Source: Oscillospiraceae bacterium
GTDB lineage: Bacteria > Bacillota > Clostridia > Oscillospirales > Oscillospiraceae
DNA length: 5,489 nt
NCBI GenBank assembly: GCA_021199595.1
Contig: JAJQHT010000046.1
Coordinates: 1-5,489, forward strand
Direction of reading: 5' to 3'
Shown: one piece after another, positions 1-4,894 of the stretch
How positions within the stretch are numbered: position 1 is the first letter of the stretch
Layout of the letters: each line of letters opens with the position of its first letter
Position numbers and translations under genes: made by a program
The notes under the pieces: model-generated
Databases searched by the model: none
What the model was told of the DNA's origin: nothing
The model's input: the letters and a program-made list of their open reading frames with translations, nothing else

Positions 1-57
1 ATTAAAAAGCGCGAGGACGACCTGGCTGCCGAGGTGGCCAAGCTGACCCAGGGCTAA
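1..57 (+). CDS. C-terminal end of an unidentified protein (partial)
   Basis: Reading from base 1, 18 codons run to a TAA at 55-57. The encoded tail is hydrophilic and helix-like (IKKREDDLAAEVAKLTQG), with alternating charged and hydrophobic residues suggesting the end of an amphipathic helix or coiled coil. A terminator hairpin follows about 58 bases after the stop, which supports this being a genuine gene end. Too little is present to name the family. Confidence 0.55.
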   Translation: MKKREDDLAAEVAKLTQG

Positions 58-114
58 AAGATACAAGGCTTTGCCAGGAGGTAATATCCGAGCGGCATAA
101 GCGGCATACAAGAT

Positions 115-155
115 AAAAAGCATCGACAGGTTATCGTAGCCTGTCGATGCTTTTT
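115..155. terminator. Bidirectional intrinsic terminator
   Basis: A perfect 16-bp inverted repeat: AAAAAGCATCGACAGG at 115-130 and its complement at 140-155, with a 9-nt loop. The GC-rich core is flanked by an A-run on one side and a T-run on the other, so it should terminate transcription in both directions. It sits between two convergent genes: the + strand gene ending at 57 and the minus-strand sirtuin ending at 180. Confidence 0.93.
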
Positions 156-179
156 GTCATAAAAGCAGTTCCGCCGTAC

Positions 180-1055
180 TTATTGGTCTGCCAGCATTGT
201 CAGCACGGAACCGATGTCATTGTCAATACAGATTGCCTGAGGCGCAATTTCCCGGGGACAAAAGGCTTCCCCAAGGTTAATGCAGGCATATACAGCCAGC
301 GGATTTTTCGCTGTCATCTGCCAGAAGGGGTATTTGATGATGACCGGGGTATTCGCTCCCACGCCAAGCTCTAGAAACAGAACGTGCATGGCTTCATGCC
401 GCCGGATAAAATCGCTGTAGCGCTTCGCCGCCTTGTGCCAGCCCGCATCCTCCACAAATGTGTCGTCGCATCGCAGATTCATGGTCATGGGCGCGCCGCA
501 GACCGGGCAGCGGGGGATCCGTTTCGAAGGAATTTTCATGTCCTTCTGTTCGGCGACCATTGTCCGAACGGCGTCCTCGTTGTCGTAGGTTTTGTCATGG
601 CAGGGCTTGGAGCATTGCCACAGGCCATAATCGCCCTGGGTATAGAACAGCCGCTTTTTATCAAATCCCGCAAGCTGGAATTGATGATCTACGTTGGTGG
701 TCAGTACGAAGTAGTCCTTGTTCTTCACCAGCTCCAGCAGGTCGGCATAAGGCTTTCCAACGCCCGCCTCATAGCGGTTGATCAGGATGTTCCGCGACCA
801 CCACGCCCAGTATTCCTCCAGACATTCAAAGGAGTAGAACCCGCCGGAATACATATCAGTGATGCCGTATTTTCTGTGAAAATCCGCAAAGGTCTTTTCA
901 AACCGCTCCCCGCTGTAGCGCATTCCTGCGGAGGTAGACAGTCCTGCCCCGGCGCCGATAACAATGGCGTCAGCTGTTTCCAGCTCATGCTTCAGCCGGT
1001 CGATATTATCTGAGAAGATTTTGGTAGATTTGTCGGTCGCTGTCTTTGAAAACAT
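180..1055 (-). CDS. Class M sirtuin (SirTM), NAD-dependent protein ADP-ribosyltransferase
   Basis: 291 aa, close to the usual SirTM length. The Rossmann NAD site is GAGAGLS at residues 34-40, followed by TSAGMRYSGERF. The catalytic region reads LTTNVDHQFQLAGF with Asn121, then FYTQGDYGLWQC, where Gln140 stands in place of the HG histidine of deacetylating sirtuins; this is the hallmark of class M. A four-cysteine zinc site is visible at C148, C152, C183 and C186. Characterised SirTMs of Staphylococcus and Streptococcus mono-ADP-ribosylate lipoylated GcvH-L and lack deacetylase activity; ADP-ribosyl transfer here is inferred from that family. The start ATG (1053-1055) has GAGG nine bases upstream. 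The first 50 bases overlap the end of the macrodomain gene, implying translational coupling of writer and eraser. It is the last gene of the operon, before the terminator at 115-155. No gcvH-L or lplA is visible nearby, so the substrate is unknown. Confidence 0.95.
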   Translation of the reverse strand: MFSKTATDKSTKIFSDNIDRLKHELETADAIVIGAGAGLSTSAGMRYSGERFEKTFADFHRKYGITDMYSGGFYSFECLEEYWAWWSRNILINRYEAGVGKPYADLLELVKNKDYFVLTTNVDHQFQLAGFDKKRLFYTQGDYGLWQCSKPCHDKTYDNEDAVRTMVAEQKDMKIPSKRIPRCPVCGAPMTMNLRCDDTFVEDAGWHKAAKRYSDFIRRHEAMHVLFLELGVGANTPVIIKYPFWQMTAKNPLAVYACINLGEAFCPREIAPQAICIDNDIGSVLTMLADQ

Positions 1056-1779
1056 TGAAAATTACCTCGATTTCGCTGTGAGTTTGTTTCCTGTACTCCT
1101 TCACGGTGCTGACCGCGATTTCCGCCGCCTTATCGCTGGGAAAGTGAAATACCCCGGTGGAGATGCAGCAGAAGGCGACGCTTTGAATTTTATTCTGCTC
1201 CGCCAGCGCCAGGCAGGAGTGATAGCAGGAGGCCAGAAGCTCCCTGTCCTCGGCTGTGAGCCGGGAGCCGACGACAGGGCCGACGGTGTGCAGCACATAA
1301 TCGCAGGGGAGATTGAACGCCGACGTTATTTTCGCTCCGCCTGTCTCTTCCTCGCGTCCCTGCCGTTCCATCAGCTCCGCGCAGGCGGCGCGAAGCTGAA
1401 CGCCCGCATAGGTATGAATCGTGTTGTCGATGCAGCTGTGGTTGGGGCGGAAGCAGCCGAGCATCTGGGAGTTGGCGGCGTTGACGATGGCTCCGCAGCG
1501 AAGGGTGGTAATGTCGCCCTGCCAGAGATAGAGGCCCTCCTGTAGCGGCGCCAGGTCGGCGATGTCGGTAATCCCTTTCTGCCGGGTTTCCTCCTGCAAA
1601 TAGGCGTCCTGTATTTCCAGAAACTCCGCGCTGACAGGCGCTGGCATCCGCACGTTGAAAAGCGCCCGCAGAAGCTGTTTTTGCTGCTGTTCGTCCGCGG
1701 GTATTTCCATGTCCCGATACTGCGCCTCCTCTGCGAGAAGCGCGCGAATCAGGTAAATTCTGCGTTCGTTCTGGGTCAT
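1006..1779 (-). CDS. Zinc-type macrodomain protein, probable ADP-ribosyl hydrolase
   Basis: 257 aa from the ATG at 1777-1779. That start has AGAGG six bases upstream and begins MTQNERRIYL; longer in-frame starts would run deep into the ferredoxin gene. Residues 1-80 form the helical N-terminal extension typical of SirTM-linked macrodomains. The macrodomain then begins with YLWQGDIT (D89), followed by AIVNAANSQMLG (N100 and N103), LHTVGP and the diphosphate loop CISTGVFHFP (206-214). The insertion GCFRPNHSC (C109, H114, C116) matches the metal-ligand motif of the zinc-containing macrodomain subfamily. Family members remove ADP-ribose placed by the partner SirTM, so this is the likely eraser. 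Its ATG lies 2 nt after the stop of the ferredoxin gene and its end overlaps sirT by 50 nt, which would favour coordinated production of the three proteins. Confidence 0.94.
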   Translation of the reverse strand: MTQNERRIYLIRALLAEEAQYRDMEIPADEQQQKQLLRALFNVRMPAPVSAEFLEIQDAYLQEETRQKGITDIADLAPLQEGLYLWQGDITTLRCGAIVNAANSQMLGCFRPNHSCIDNTIHTYAGVQLRAACAELMERQGREEETGGAKITSAFNLPCDYVLHTVGPVVGSRLTAEDRELLASCYHSCLALAEQNKIQSVAFCCISTGVFHFPSDKAAEIAVSTVKEYRKQTHSEIEVIFNVFKDSDRQIYQNLLR

Positions 1780-1781
1780 GG

Positions 1782-2213
1782 TTATCCTCTCTTTTCGATG
1801 GTCTGCTTCGGGCAGATTTCCGCGCAGTGCCCGCAGTGGAGACAGCGGCTCTGGTCGATGACCACTGGCTTGGAGGAGATGTCGATACACTTCTGAGGGC
1901 AGACGGAATAGCACAGCTTGCAGCCAATGCACTTATCGCCCACAAAATAACCGCTTGCCACCGCCTCCGGCTGACCGATCACAATGCTGTCCCTTGTCAC
2001 ATGGGCCGGGTCGCTGATGTCGAAGTATTCCCCGCTGGCCTCGGACAGATGAAAAACCTCCAGGGCGGAGCGGGTATCGCCGGGATAAATATCCTGCATA
2101 TAGGGATGCTTTTCAATGACGCGGGTCTGGGGATGGCCGTCCGAACCGATGGTGGCGACGGTGGTGGAGTGGATGTCCTCCACCAGCATTTTTAAATAAT
2201 CGTTCCCATTCAT
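1782..2213 (-). CDS. Truncated PPOX-fold / two-[4Fe-4S] ferredoxin fusion protein
   Basis: 143 aa. Residues 1-30 resemble the first strands of a pyridoxamine-phosphate-oxidase-like FMN barrel (YLKMLVEDIHSTTVATIGSDG). Residues 34-80 resemble its last part (KHPYMQDIYPGDTRSALEVF, then GEYFDIS). Residues 90-143 carry two complete CxxCxxCxxxCP motifs (C95/C98/C101/C105 and C124/C127/C130/C134) for two [4Fe-4S] clusters. From memory, full-length relatives are about 210-220 aa, so about 70 residues of the middle barrel, including much of the flavin site, appear to be missing in frame around residues 31-33. The protein may work as a plain electron carrier, or may use FMN held by the neighbouring PPOX protein. 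The start ATG (2211-2213) has GGAGG ten bases upstream. It is the second gene of the operon and ends 2 nt before the macrodomain ATG. The ferredoxin call is firm; the redox partner is unknown. Confidence 0.9.
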   Translation of the reverse strand: MNGNDYLKMLVEDIHSTTVATIGSDGHPQTRVIEKHPYMQDIYPGDTRSALEVFHLSEASGEYFDISDPAHVTRDSIVIGQPEAVASGYFVGDKCIGCKLCYSVCPQKCIDISSKPVVIDQSRCLHCGHCAEICPKQTIEKRG

Positions 2214-2240
2214 ATGGTATCGACCTCCATTTTGTCATAA

Positions 2241-2280
2241 GGGAGCGCCCAACGGGCGAGTATGACCGCCGGGCGCTCCC
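2241..2280. terminator. Intercistronic hairpin, possible attenuator or partial terminator
   Basis: A perfect 10-bp inverted repeat, GGGAGCGCCC at 2241-2250 and GGGCGCTCCC at 2271-2280. A second stem, GGCG 2255-2258 with CGCC 2267-2270, could extend it. It lies in the 90-nt gap between the PPOX gene and the ferredoxin gene. On the minus strand the stem is followed by TTATGACAAAATGG, not a clean T-run, so termination is probably partial. It could instead set the ratio of PPOX to downstream transcripts or protect the 3' end of the PPOX message. Genes on both sides are on the minus strand. Confidence 0.6.
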
Positions 2281-2303
2281 GAAATTGCGTGCTTTGCCGA
2301 AAA

Positions 2304-2699
2304 TCAGAACTCGTAAGGCGGGTTGCCGGAGAAGTCCGCAATCACGCCATGAGCGTTATTCAGGTAGAACACCTCGAAGATGGGGTTGTCGGCGGTCTGA
2401 TACTGGCCCTTCACGATAGGATTCTGGATGCACATCTCCTTGGCAGCCATGTTGTTTTCAAACACGGCCTTCCCGTGCAGACGAATCCAGGCATAGGCCG
2501 GGCTGGACACGGAAATTTCGATCTCCGGGTTTTCCTGCATATCCTTGTATACGTCCTTGGTGTTGTTGGTGCAGAACCACAGCTTGCCTTCCAGCTCCCC
2601 GGCGAACATGAACGGACGGCACTTGGCCTTTCCGTCGCGGCCAACCGTGGCCAGATACTGAACAGGATTCTCGTTCAAAAATTCGATGACTTTCTCCAT
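2304..2699 (-). CDS. Pyridoxamine 5'-phosphate oxidase-like FMN-binding protein
   Basis: 131 aa, a typical size for the small single-domain PPOX-like (split-barrel) family. It opens MEKVIEFLNENPVQYLATVGRDGKAKCRPF, the usual first strands, then continues KLWFCTNNTKDVYKDMQENP (about 40-58), the family's 'flavin loop plus helix' signature, and IRLHGKAVFE (72-81). Such proteins bind FMN, sometimes F420 or haem, and reduce or sequester small molecules; the substrate cannot be read from sequence. The ATG at 2697-2699 is preferred because GGAGG lies eight bases upstream. An in-frame TTG at 2712-2714 overlaps that ribosome binding site and is unlikely to be used. It is the first gene of the minus-strand operon, transcribed from the promoter at 2783-2811 and divergent from the HxlR regulator, which probably controls it. 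Confidence 0.93.
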   Translation of the reverse strand: MEKVIEFLNENPVQYLATVGRDGKAKCRPFMFAGELEGKLWFCTNNTKDVYKDMQENPEIEISVSSPAYAWIRLHGKAVFENNMAAKEMCIQNPIVKGQYQTADNPIFEVFYLNNAHGVIADFSGNPPYEF

Positions 2700-2733
2700 G
2701 ATGATTGCCTCCAAATGATAGATTTTGCGATGC

Positions 2734-2769
2734 GGGAAATGCTTTGCCGGAAAACATCTTGCATTTCCC
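2734..2769 (-). promoter_or_regulatory. Leader hairpin upstream of the PPOX operon
   Basis: A perfect 9-bp inverted repeat, GGGAAATGC at 2734-2742 and GCATTTCCC at 2761-2769, with an 18-nt loop. It would fold near the 5' end of the minus-strand transcript predicted to start around 2775. One arm touches a strong GGAGGG sequence (2768-2773) that faces an out-of-frame ATG at 2755-2757. It might affect message stability or translation; no ligand class is recognised. Confidence 0.4.
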
Positions 2770-2787
2770 TCCTGCTGTATCTATAAT
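2759..2787 (+). promoter_or_regulatory. Sigma-A-type promoter for the HxlR regulator gene
   Basis: TTGCAT (-35) at 2759-2764 and a consensus TATAAT (-10) at 2782-2787 are separated by 17 bp. The start of transcription would be near 2794, giving a leader of about 70 nt before the ATG at 2867. Both inverted repeats (2816-2829 and 2831-2852) then fall in the transcribed leader, a position suited to autorepression. Confidence 0.75.
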
Positions 2788-2811
2788 AAGGGTGTACAGA
2801 GAAATTGTAAA
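2783..2811 (-). promoter_or_regulatory. Sigma-A-type promoter for the PPOX-ferredoxin-macro-SirTM operon
   Basis: Read on the minus strand, TTTACA (-35, 2806-2811) and TATTAT (-10, 2783-2788) are spaced by 17 bp, with a start near 2775. The -10 box overlaps that of the opposing regulator promoter almost completely, so the two RNA polymerases should compete. The palindromes lie just upstream of its -35, where a bound regulator could activate. Confidence 0.7.
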
Positions 2812-2815
2812 GTAA

Positions 2816-2829
2816 GCACAATATTGTGC
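2816..2829. promoter_or_regulatory. 14-bp perfect palindrome, candidate operator
   Basis: GCACAATATTGTGC is a perfect palindrome lying 4 bp upstream of the -35 box of the minus-strand promoter and downstream of the start of the regulator transcript. A dimeric winged-helix regulator such as the adjacent HxlR protein would suit such a site. Binding is inferred, not shown. Confidence 0.5.
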
Positions 2830-2830
2830 C

Positions 2831-2852
2831 ATAGTTACCTTTTGGAAACTAT
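2831..2852. promoter_or_regulatory. Imperfect inverted repeat, candidate HxlR operator
   Basis: Two 9-bp arms, ATAGTTACC and GGAAACTAT, match at 8 of 9 positions around a TTTT centre. The repeat ends directly at the AGGAGG ribosome binding site (2853-2858) of the HxlR gene, so bound protein would block the gene's own transcription. Similar GTTAC/GTAAC-type repeats are common next to HxlR-family genes in Firmicutes. Confidence 0.55.
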
Positions 2853-2866
2853 AGGAGGAATTCGTC

Positions 2867-3220
2867 ATGGAAACGGAAAAAGACATTCAGGCAAAACCCG
2901 CCAGGGAATTGCCCGCCTGTCCCGTAGAAACTACATTAACCCTGATCAGCAATAAGTGGAAGGTGCTGATTCTCCGCGACCTGATGCCGGGAACAAAGCG
3001 ATTTGGAGAGCTGAAAAAATCCATCGGCTATGTGTCCCAAAAGGTGCTGACGGCGCAGCTGCGCCAGATGGAGGAAAGCGGCCTTTTGACTCGCACGGTA
3101 TTTCCTGAGGTTCCTCCCCATGTGGAATATACCCTGACGGCGCTTGGCTACAGCCTGAAGCCGGTCCTGGACGCCATGTGGGATTGGGGAGAAAACTACA
3201 AGGCGCAGAATGGGCAGTAA
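2867..3220 (+). CDS. HxlR-family winged-helix transcriptional regulator
   Basis: 117 aa, full length for the family. The pattern is standard: CPVETTLTLISNKWKVLILRDL (18-39), the recognition region RFGELKKSIGYVSQKVLTAQLRQMEESGLL (45-74), the wing RTVFPEVPPHVEYTLTALG (76-94) and a C-terminal dimerisation helix to residue 117. The only cysteine is Cys18 just before the helix-turn-helix, the position used for thiol sensing in relatives such as HypR and YodB of Bacillus subtilis, so response to electrophiles or oxidants is plausible but inferred. The ATG at 2867-2869 has AGGAGG eight bases upstream. The gene diverges from the PPOX operon and overlaps its control region, making it the probable local regulator. 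Its own operator-like repeat abuts its ribosome binding site. A terminator follows at 3226-3276. Confidence 0.95.
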   Translation: METEKDIQAKPARELPACPVETTLTLISNKWKVLILRDLMPGTKRFGELKKSIGYVSQKVLTAQLRQMEESGLLTRTVFPEVPPHVEYTLTALGYSLKPVLDAMWDWGENYKAQNGQ

Positions 3221-3225
3221 AACAC

Positions 3226-3276
3226 GAACCCCGGCACCTATGGCCGCAGCTTTTGCGGTCTGTGTGTCGGGGGTTC
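3226..3276. terminator. Bidirectional terminator between convergent genes
   Basis: GAACCCC at 3226-3232 pairs with GGGGTTC at 3270-3276. The stem continues through GCAC/GTGT-type pairs, and an inner hairpin is formed by CCGCA 3244-3248 and TGCGG 3254-3258. T-rich sequence follows on each strand (ATGTTTTGTGTTTC on +, GTGTTTTACTG on minus). It ends both the HxlR gene (stop 3218-3220) and the hydrolase gene (stop 3291-3293). Confidence 0.82.
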
Positions 3277-3290
3277 ATGTTTTGTGTTTC

Positions 3291-4265
3291 TTATGCCAGG
3301 TAGCGGCCAAAAAATTCGCTTATCTTGTCAAACGGGATTACGTCCATTCTGTCATAGAGATCTGTGTGAACTGCGCCCGGAATGAGCATAAGCTCCTTGT
3401 TATCGCCGGTCAGCTTCTGGTAGGCGTCCTTGCTGAAATAGCAGGAGTGAGCCTTTTCGCCGTGAATGATAAGAACGGCACTGCGAATTTCCTGGCTGTA
3501 CTGCAGGATAGGCATATTCATAAAGGACTGACAGCCGGTCACGTTCCAGCCGCCGTTGGAGTTTAAGGAGCGGGGGTGATAGCCGCGCTTGGTCTTATAA
3601 TAGTCGTAATAGTCCTTCACGAAAAACGGCGCGTCCTCCGGCAGCGGGTCTACCACGCCGCCGCCCAGGGCGTAGCTGCCGTTTTTGTAATCGGCGGTGC
3701 GCTGGGCGCAGAGGGCCTTGCGCTTTTCATATCTGGCCTCCTCGCTGTCCTCGCTGTCAAAGTAGCCGTTGGCGTTTACGCGGGTCATGTCGTACATGGT
3801 GGAGGCAACCGTCGCTTTGATGCGGGTATCCAGCGCCGCTGCGTTCAGCGCCATGCCGCCCCAGCCGCAGATGCCGATGATGCCGATGCGGTTCGGATCG
3901 ACGTTTTCCTGCACGGACAGGAAATCCACCGCCGCCATAAAATCCTCCGTGTTGATGTCGGGAGAGGCCATGTAACGGGGCTGCCCGCCGCTCTCGCCGG
4001 TATAGGAGGGGTCAAATGCAATCGTCAGAAAGTCCTTCTCCGCCATCGTCTGCGCATATAGGCCGGAGGACAGCTCCTTCACCGCGCCGAAGGGGCCGCA
4101 CACGGCAATGGCGGGGAGCTGCCCAACCGCATTCTTCGGCTCGTAGAGATCAGCCGCCAGGGTGATGCCGTATCGGTTGTGGAACGTCACCTTCCTGTGG
4201 TTCACCTTCTCGCTCTGCGGAAAAACCTTGTCCCACTCAGTTGTCAGATTCAATTTTTCTTCCAT
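3291..4265 (-). CDS. Alpha/beta hydrolase (YcjY/dienelactone-hydrolase-like)
   Basis: 324 aa with no signal peptide. The core fold is visible: LPAIAVCGPFGAVKE (50-64, first strand and oxyanion region), FLTIAFDPSYTGESGG (79-94), a nucleophile elbow IGIIGICGWGGMALNAAA (127-144), VLIIHGEKAHS (264-274) and the catalytic-histidine segment LIPGAVHTDLYD (294-305, His300). Residues 160-250 form a cap-like insertion. At the elbow the usual Gly-x-Ser-x-Gly serine is absent; Cys133 is the candidate nucleophile, and Trp135 occupies the place where related proteins with a CASGG sequence have serine. The natural substrate is unknown. The ATG at 4263-4265 has GAGGG seven bases upstream. It lies 46 nt after the cyclophilin-like gene, probably in the same transcript, and is the last gene before the terminator at 3226-3276. 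Confidence 0.92.
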   Translation of the reverse strand: MEEKLNLTTEWDKVFPQSEKVNHRKVTFHNRYGITLAADLYEPKNAVGQLPAIAVCGPFGAVKELSSGLYAQTMAEKDFLTIAFDPSYTGESGGQPRYMASPDINTEDFMAAVDFLSVQENVDPNRIGIIGICGWGGMALNAAALDTRIKATVASTMYDMTRVNANGYFDSEDSEEARYEKRKALCAQRTADYKNGSYALGGGVVDPLPEDAPFFVKDYYDYYKTKRGYHPRSLNSNGGWNVTGCQSFMNMPILQYSQEIRSAVLIIHGEKAHSCYFSKDAYQKLTGDNKELMLIPGAVHTDLYDRMDVIPFDKISEFFGRYLA

Positions 4266-4311
4266 AATGATTCCCTCGCTTTTTGAGTTTATTGCAAGAA
4301 TATGTTGACGC

Positions 4312-4659
4312 TTAATTCAGAGAAAAGATGACTGTTACATCACCGCTGCCCAGCGCGTCTTCCCAGCCGGTCAGGTCGTCGATATGGCCCAGACGGGTAT
4401 AACTCCAGGCGTTTGAGCCGTAGAAAATCACAATCTGATTGTCGTTATATAAGACAATATCTCCCGCCTGCGTTGTTGTCTGGCTGTTGCTGCTGGGAAG
4501 GCTGGTTCCAAGCGCACCGACCTTTTCAAAGCCGGAATAATCACGCATCTCGATCACAATAGGAGCGTCCTCCATCATTTCAACAAGGGCGTCCACGGCT
4601 TCATTTTCTTCCAGCGAGTCTGTAAAAAAAATGTTGCCGATTAGCACATTCAGTTTCAT
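4312..4659 (-). CDS. Cyclophilin-like fold protein, separated from its lipoprotein leader by a stop codon
   Basis: 115 aa. MKLNVLIGNIFFTDSLEENEAVDALVEMM, then VIEMRDYSGFEKVGALGTSLP, AGDIVLYNDNQIVIFYGSNAW and YTRLGHID match the bacterial cyclophilin-like domain, a small beta-barrel commonly found in secreted or lipid-anchored proteins beside flavodoxin-like genes. Isomerase activity has not been established for this group as far as I know. The reading frame continues upstream for ten codons to a TAA (4690-4692) and then into the lipoprotein leader at 4690-4890, so the ancestral product was probably one lipoprotein of about 190 residues. GGAGG five bases before this ATG (4657-4659) could permit reinitiation, which would leave the domain in the cytoplasm. 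Confidence 0.85.
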   Translation of the reverse strand: MKLNVLIGNIFFTDSLEENEAVDALVEMMEDAPIVIEMRDYSGFEKVGALGTSLPSSNSQTTTQAGDIVLYNDNQIVIFYGSNAWSYTRLGHIDDLTGWEDALGSGDVTVIFSLN

Positions 4660-4677
4660 AGCTTCCTCCGTGCTGGC

Positions 4678-4710
4678 GGTCGATTCTGCTTACTGCTGGG
4701 TGGATTCAGC
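4678..4710 (-). repeat. Imperfect tandem repeat around the interrupting stop
   Basis: On the minus strand GCTGAATCCACC (4699-4710) and GCAGAATCGACC (4678-4689) match at 10 of 12 positions with a 21-nt period, both encoding Ala-Glu-Ser-Thr. The TAA lies between them directly after two CAG codons. The pattern fits expansion of a low-complexity linker, with the stop arising inside it. Confidence 0.5.
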
Positions 4711-4890
4711 CTTCACTGCTGGTGCTTCCCAATCATCCGAGTTCCGCTCATCTTTGCCCGATGTTTTCGGTTCCGAGGTTTCAGAAATCCGTTCTGCGTC
4801 TGTGTTCGCGCCCTGTGAACCGGCACAGCTGACCAGAGATAACAAAACGCATAACAGAAGGAGGCACCCGATCCATCGCTTTTGGCACAT
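4690..4890 (-). CDS. Lipoprotein signal peptide and linker, truncated by an in-frame TAA
   Basis: 66 aa from the ATG at 4888-4890. The sequence MCQKRW, a hydrophobic run IGCLLLLCVLLSL and the lipobox LVSC (Cys22) make a clear lipoprotein signal peptide. The rest is a polar linker rich in Ser, Glu, Asp and Lys, ending AESTQQ. That linker is followed in the same frame by TAA, ten more codons (AESTASTEEA) and the cyclophilin-like domain, so this is very likely the front of an interrupted gene. This start sits 4 nt after the stop of the flavodoxin-fold gene (TAAGAAAATG), suggesting coupling. An ATG at 4915-4917 would add nine residues before the signal peptide and overlap the upstream gene; I consider it less likely. 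Confidence 0.75.
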   Translation of the reverse strand: MCQKRWIGCLLLLCVLLSLVSCAGSQGANTDAERISETSEPKTSGKDERNSDDWEAPAVKAESTQQ

Positions 4891-4894
4891 TTTC

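Noticed and set aside
76..83. AGGAGGTA, a strong ribosome-binding-like sequence after the partial + gene
   Set aside because: No ATG, GTG or TTG lies at a usable distance downstream, and a terminator follows at once.
91..108. Tandem 9-bp repeat AGCGGCATA x2
   Set aside because: Only two copies, no flanking mobile-element or operator features; probably chance or minor slippage.
384..1545. Long + strand open frames (384-1013, 458-781 and 964-1545)
   Set aside because: They lie antisense to the sirtuin and macrodomain genes, have no ribosome binding site or recognisable domain, and arise from GC-rich codon bias.
1780..1932. N-terminal extension of the macrodomain protein to 1932
   Set aside because: The extra 51 residues are an out-of-frame reading of the ferredoxin gene; the ATG at 1777-1779 has its own ribosome binding site.
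1190..1945. 251-codon minus-strand open frame overlapping the macrodomain gene
   Set aside because: It is a shifted frame of the macrodomain gene with low-complexity Arg/Ala/Ser content, while the true frame has clear family motifs.
2262..2786. 174-codon + strand open frame opposite the PPOX gene
   Set aside because: Antisense shadow of a well-supported gene, with no ribosome binding site or known domain.
3576..4061. 161-codon + strand open frame, rich in Val, Ala and His, opposite the hydrolase
   Set aside because: Antisense to the hydrolase, with the biased composition expected of a shadow frame.
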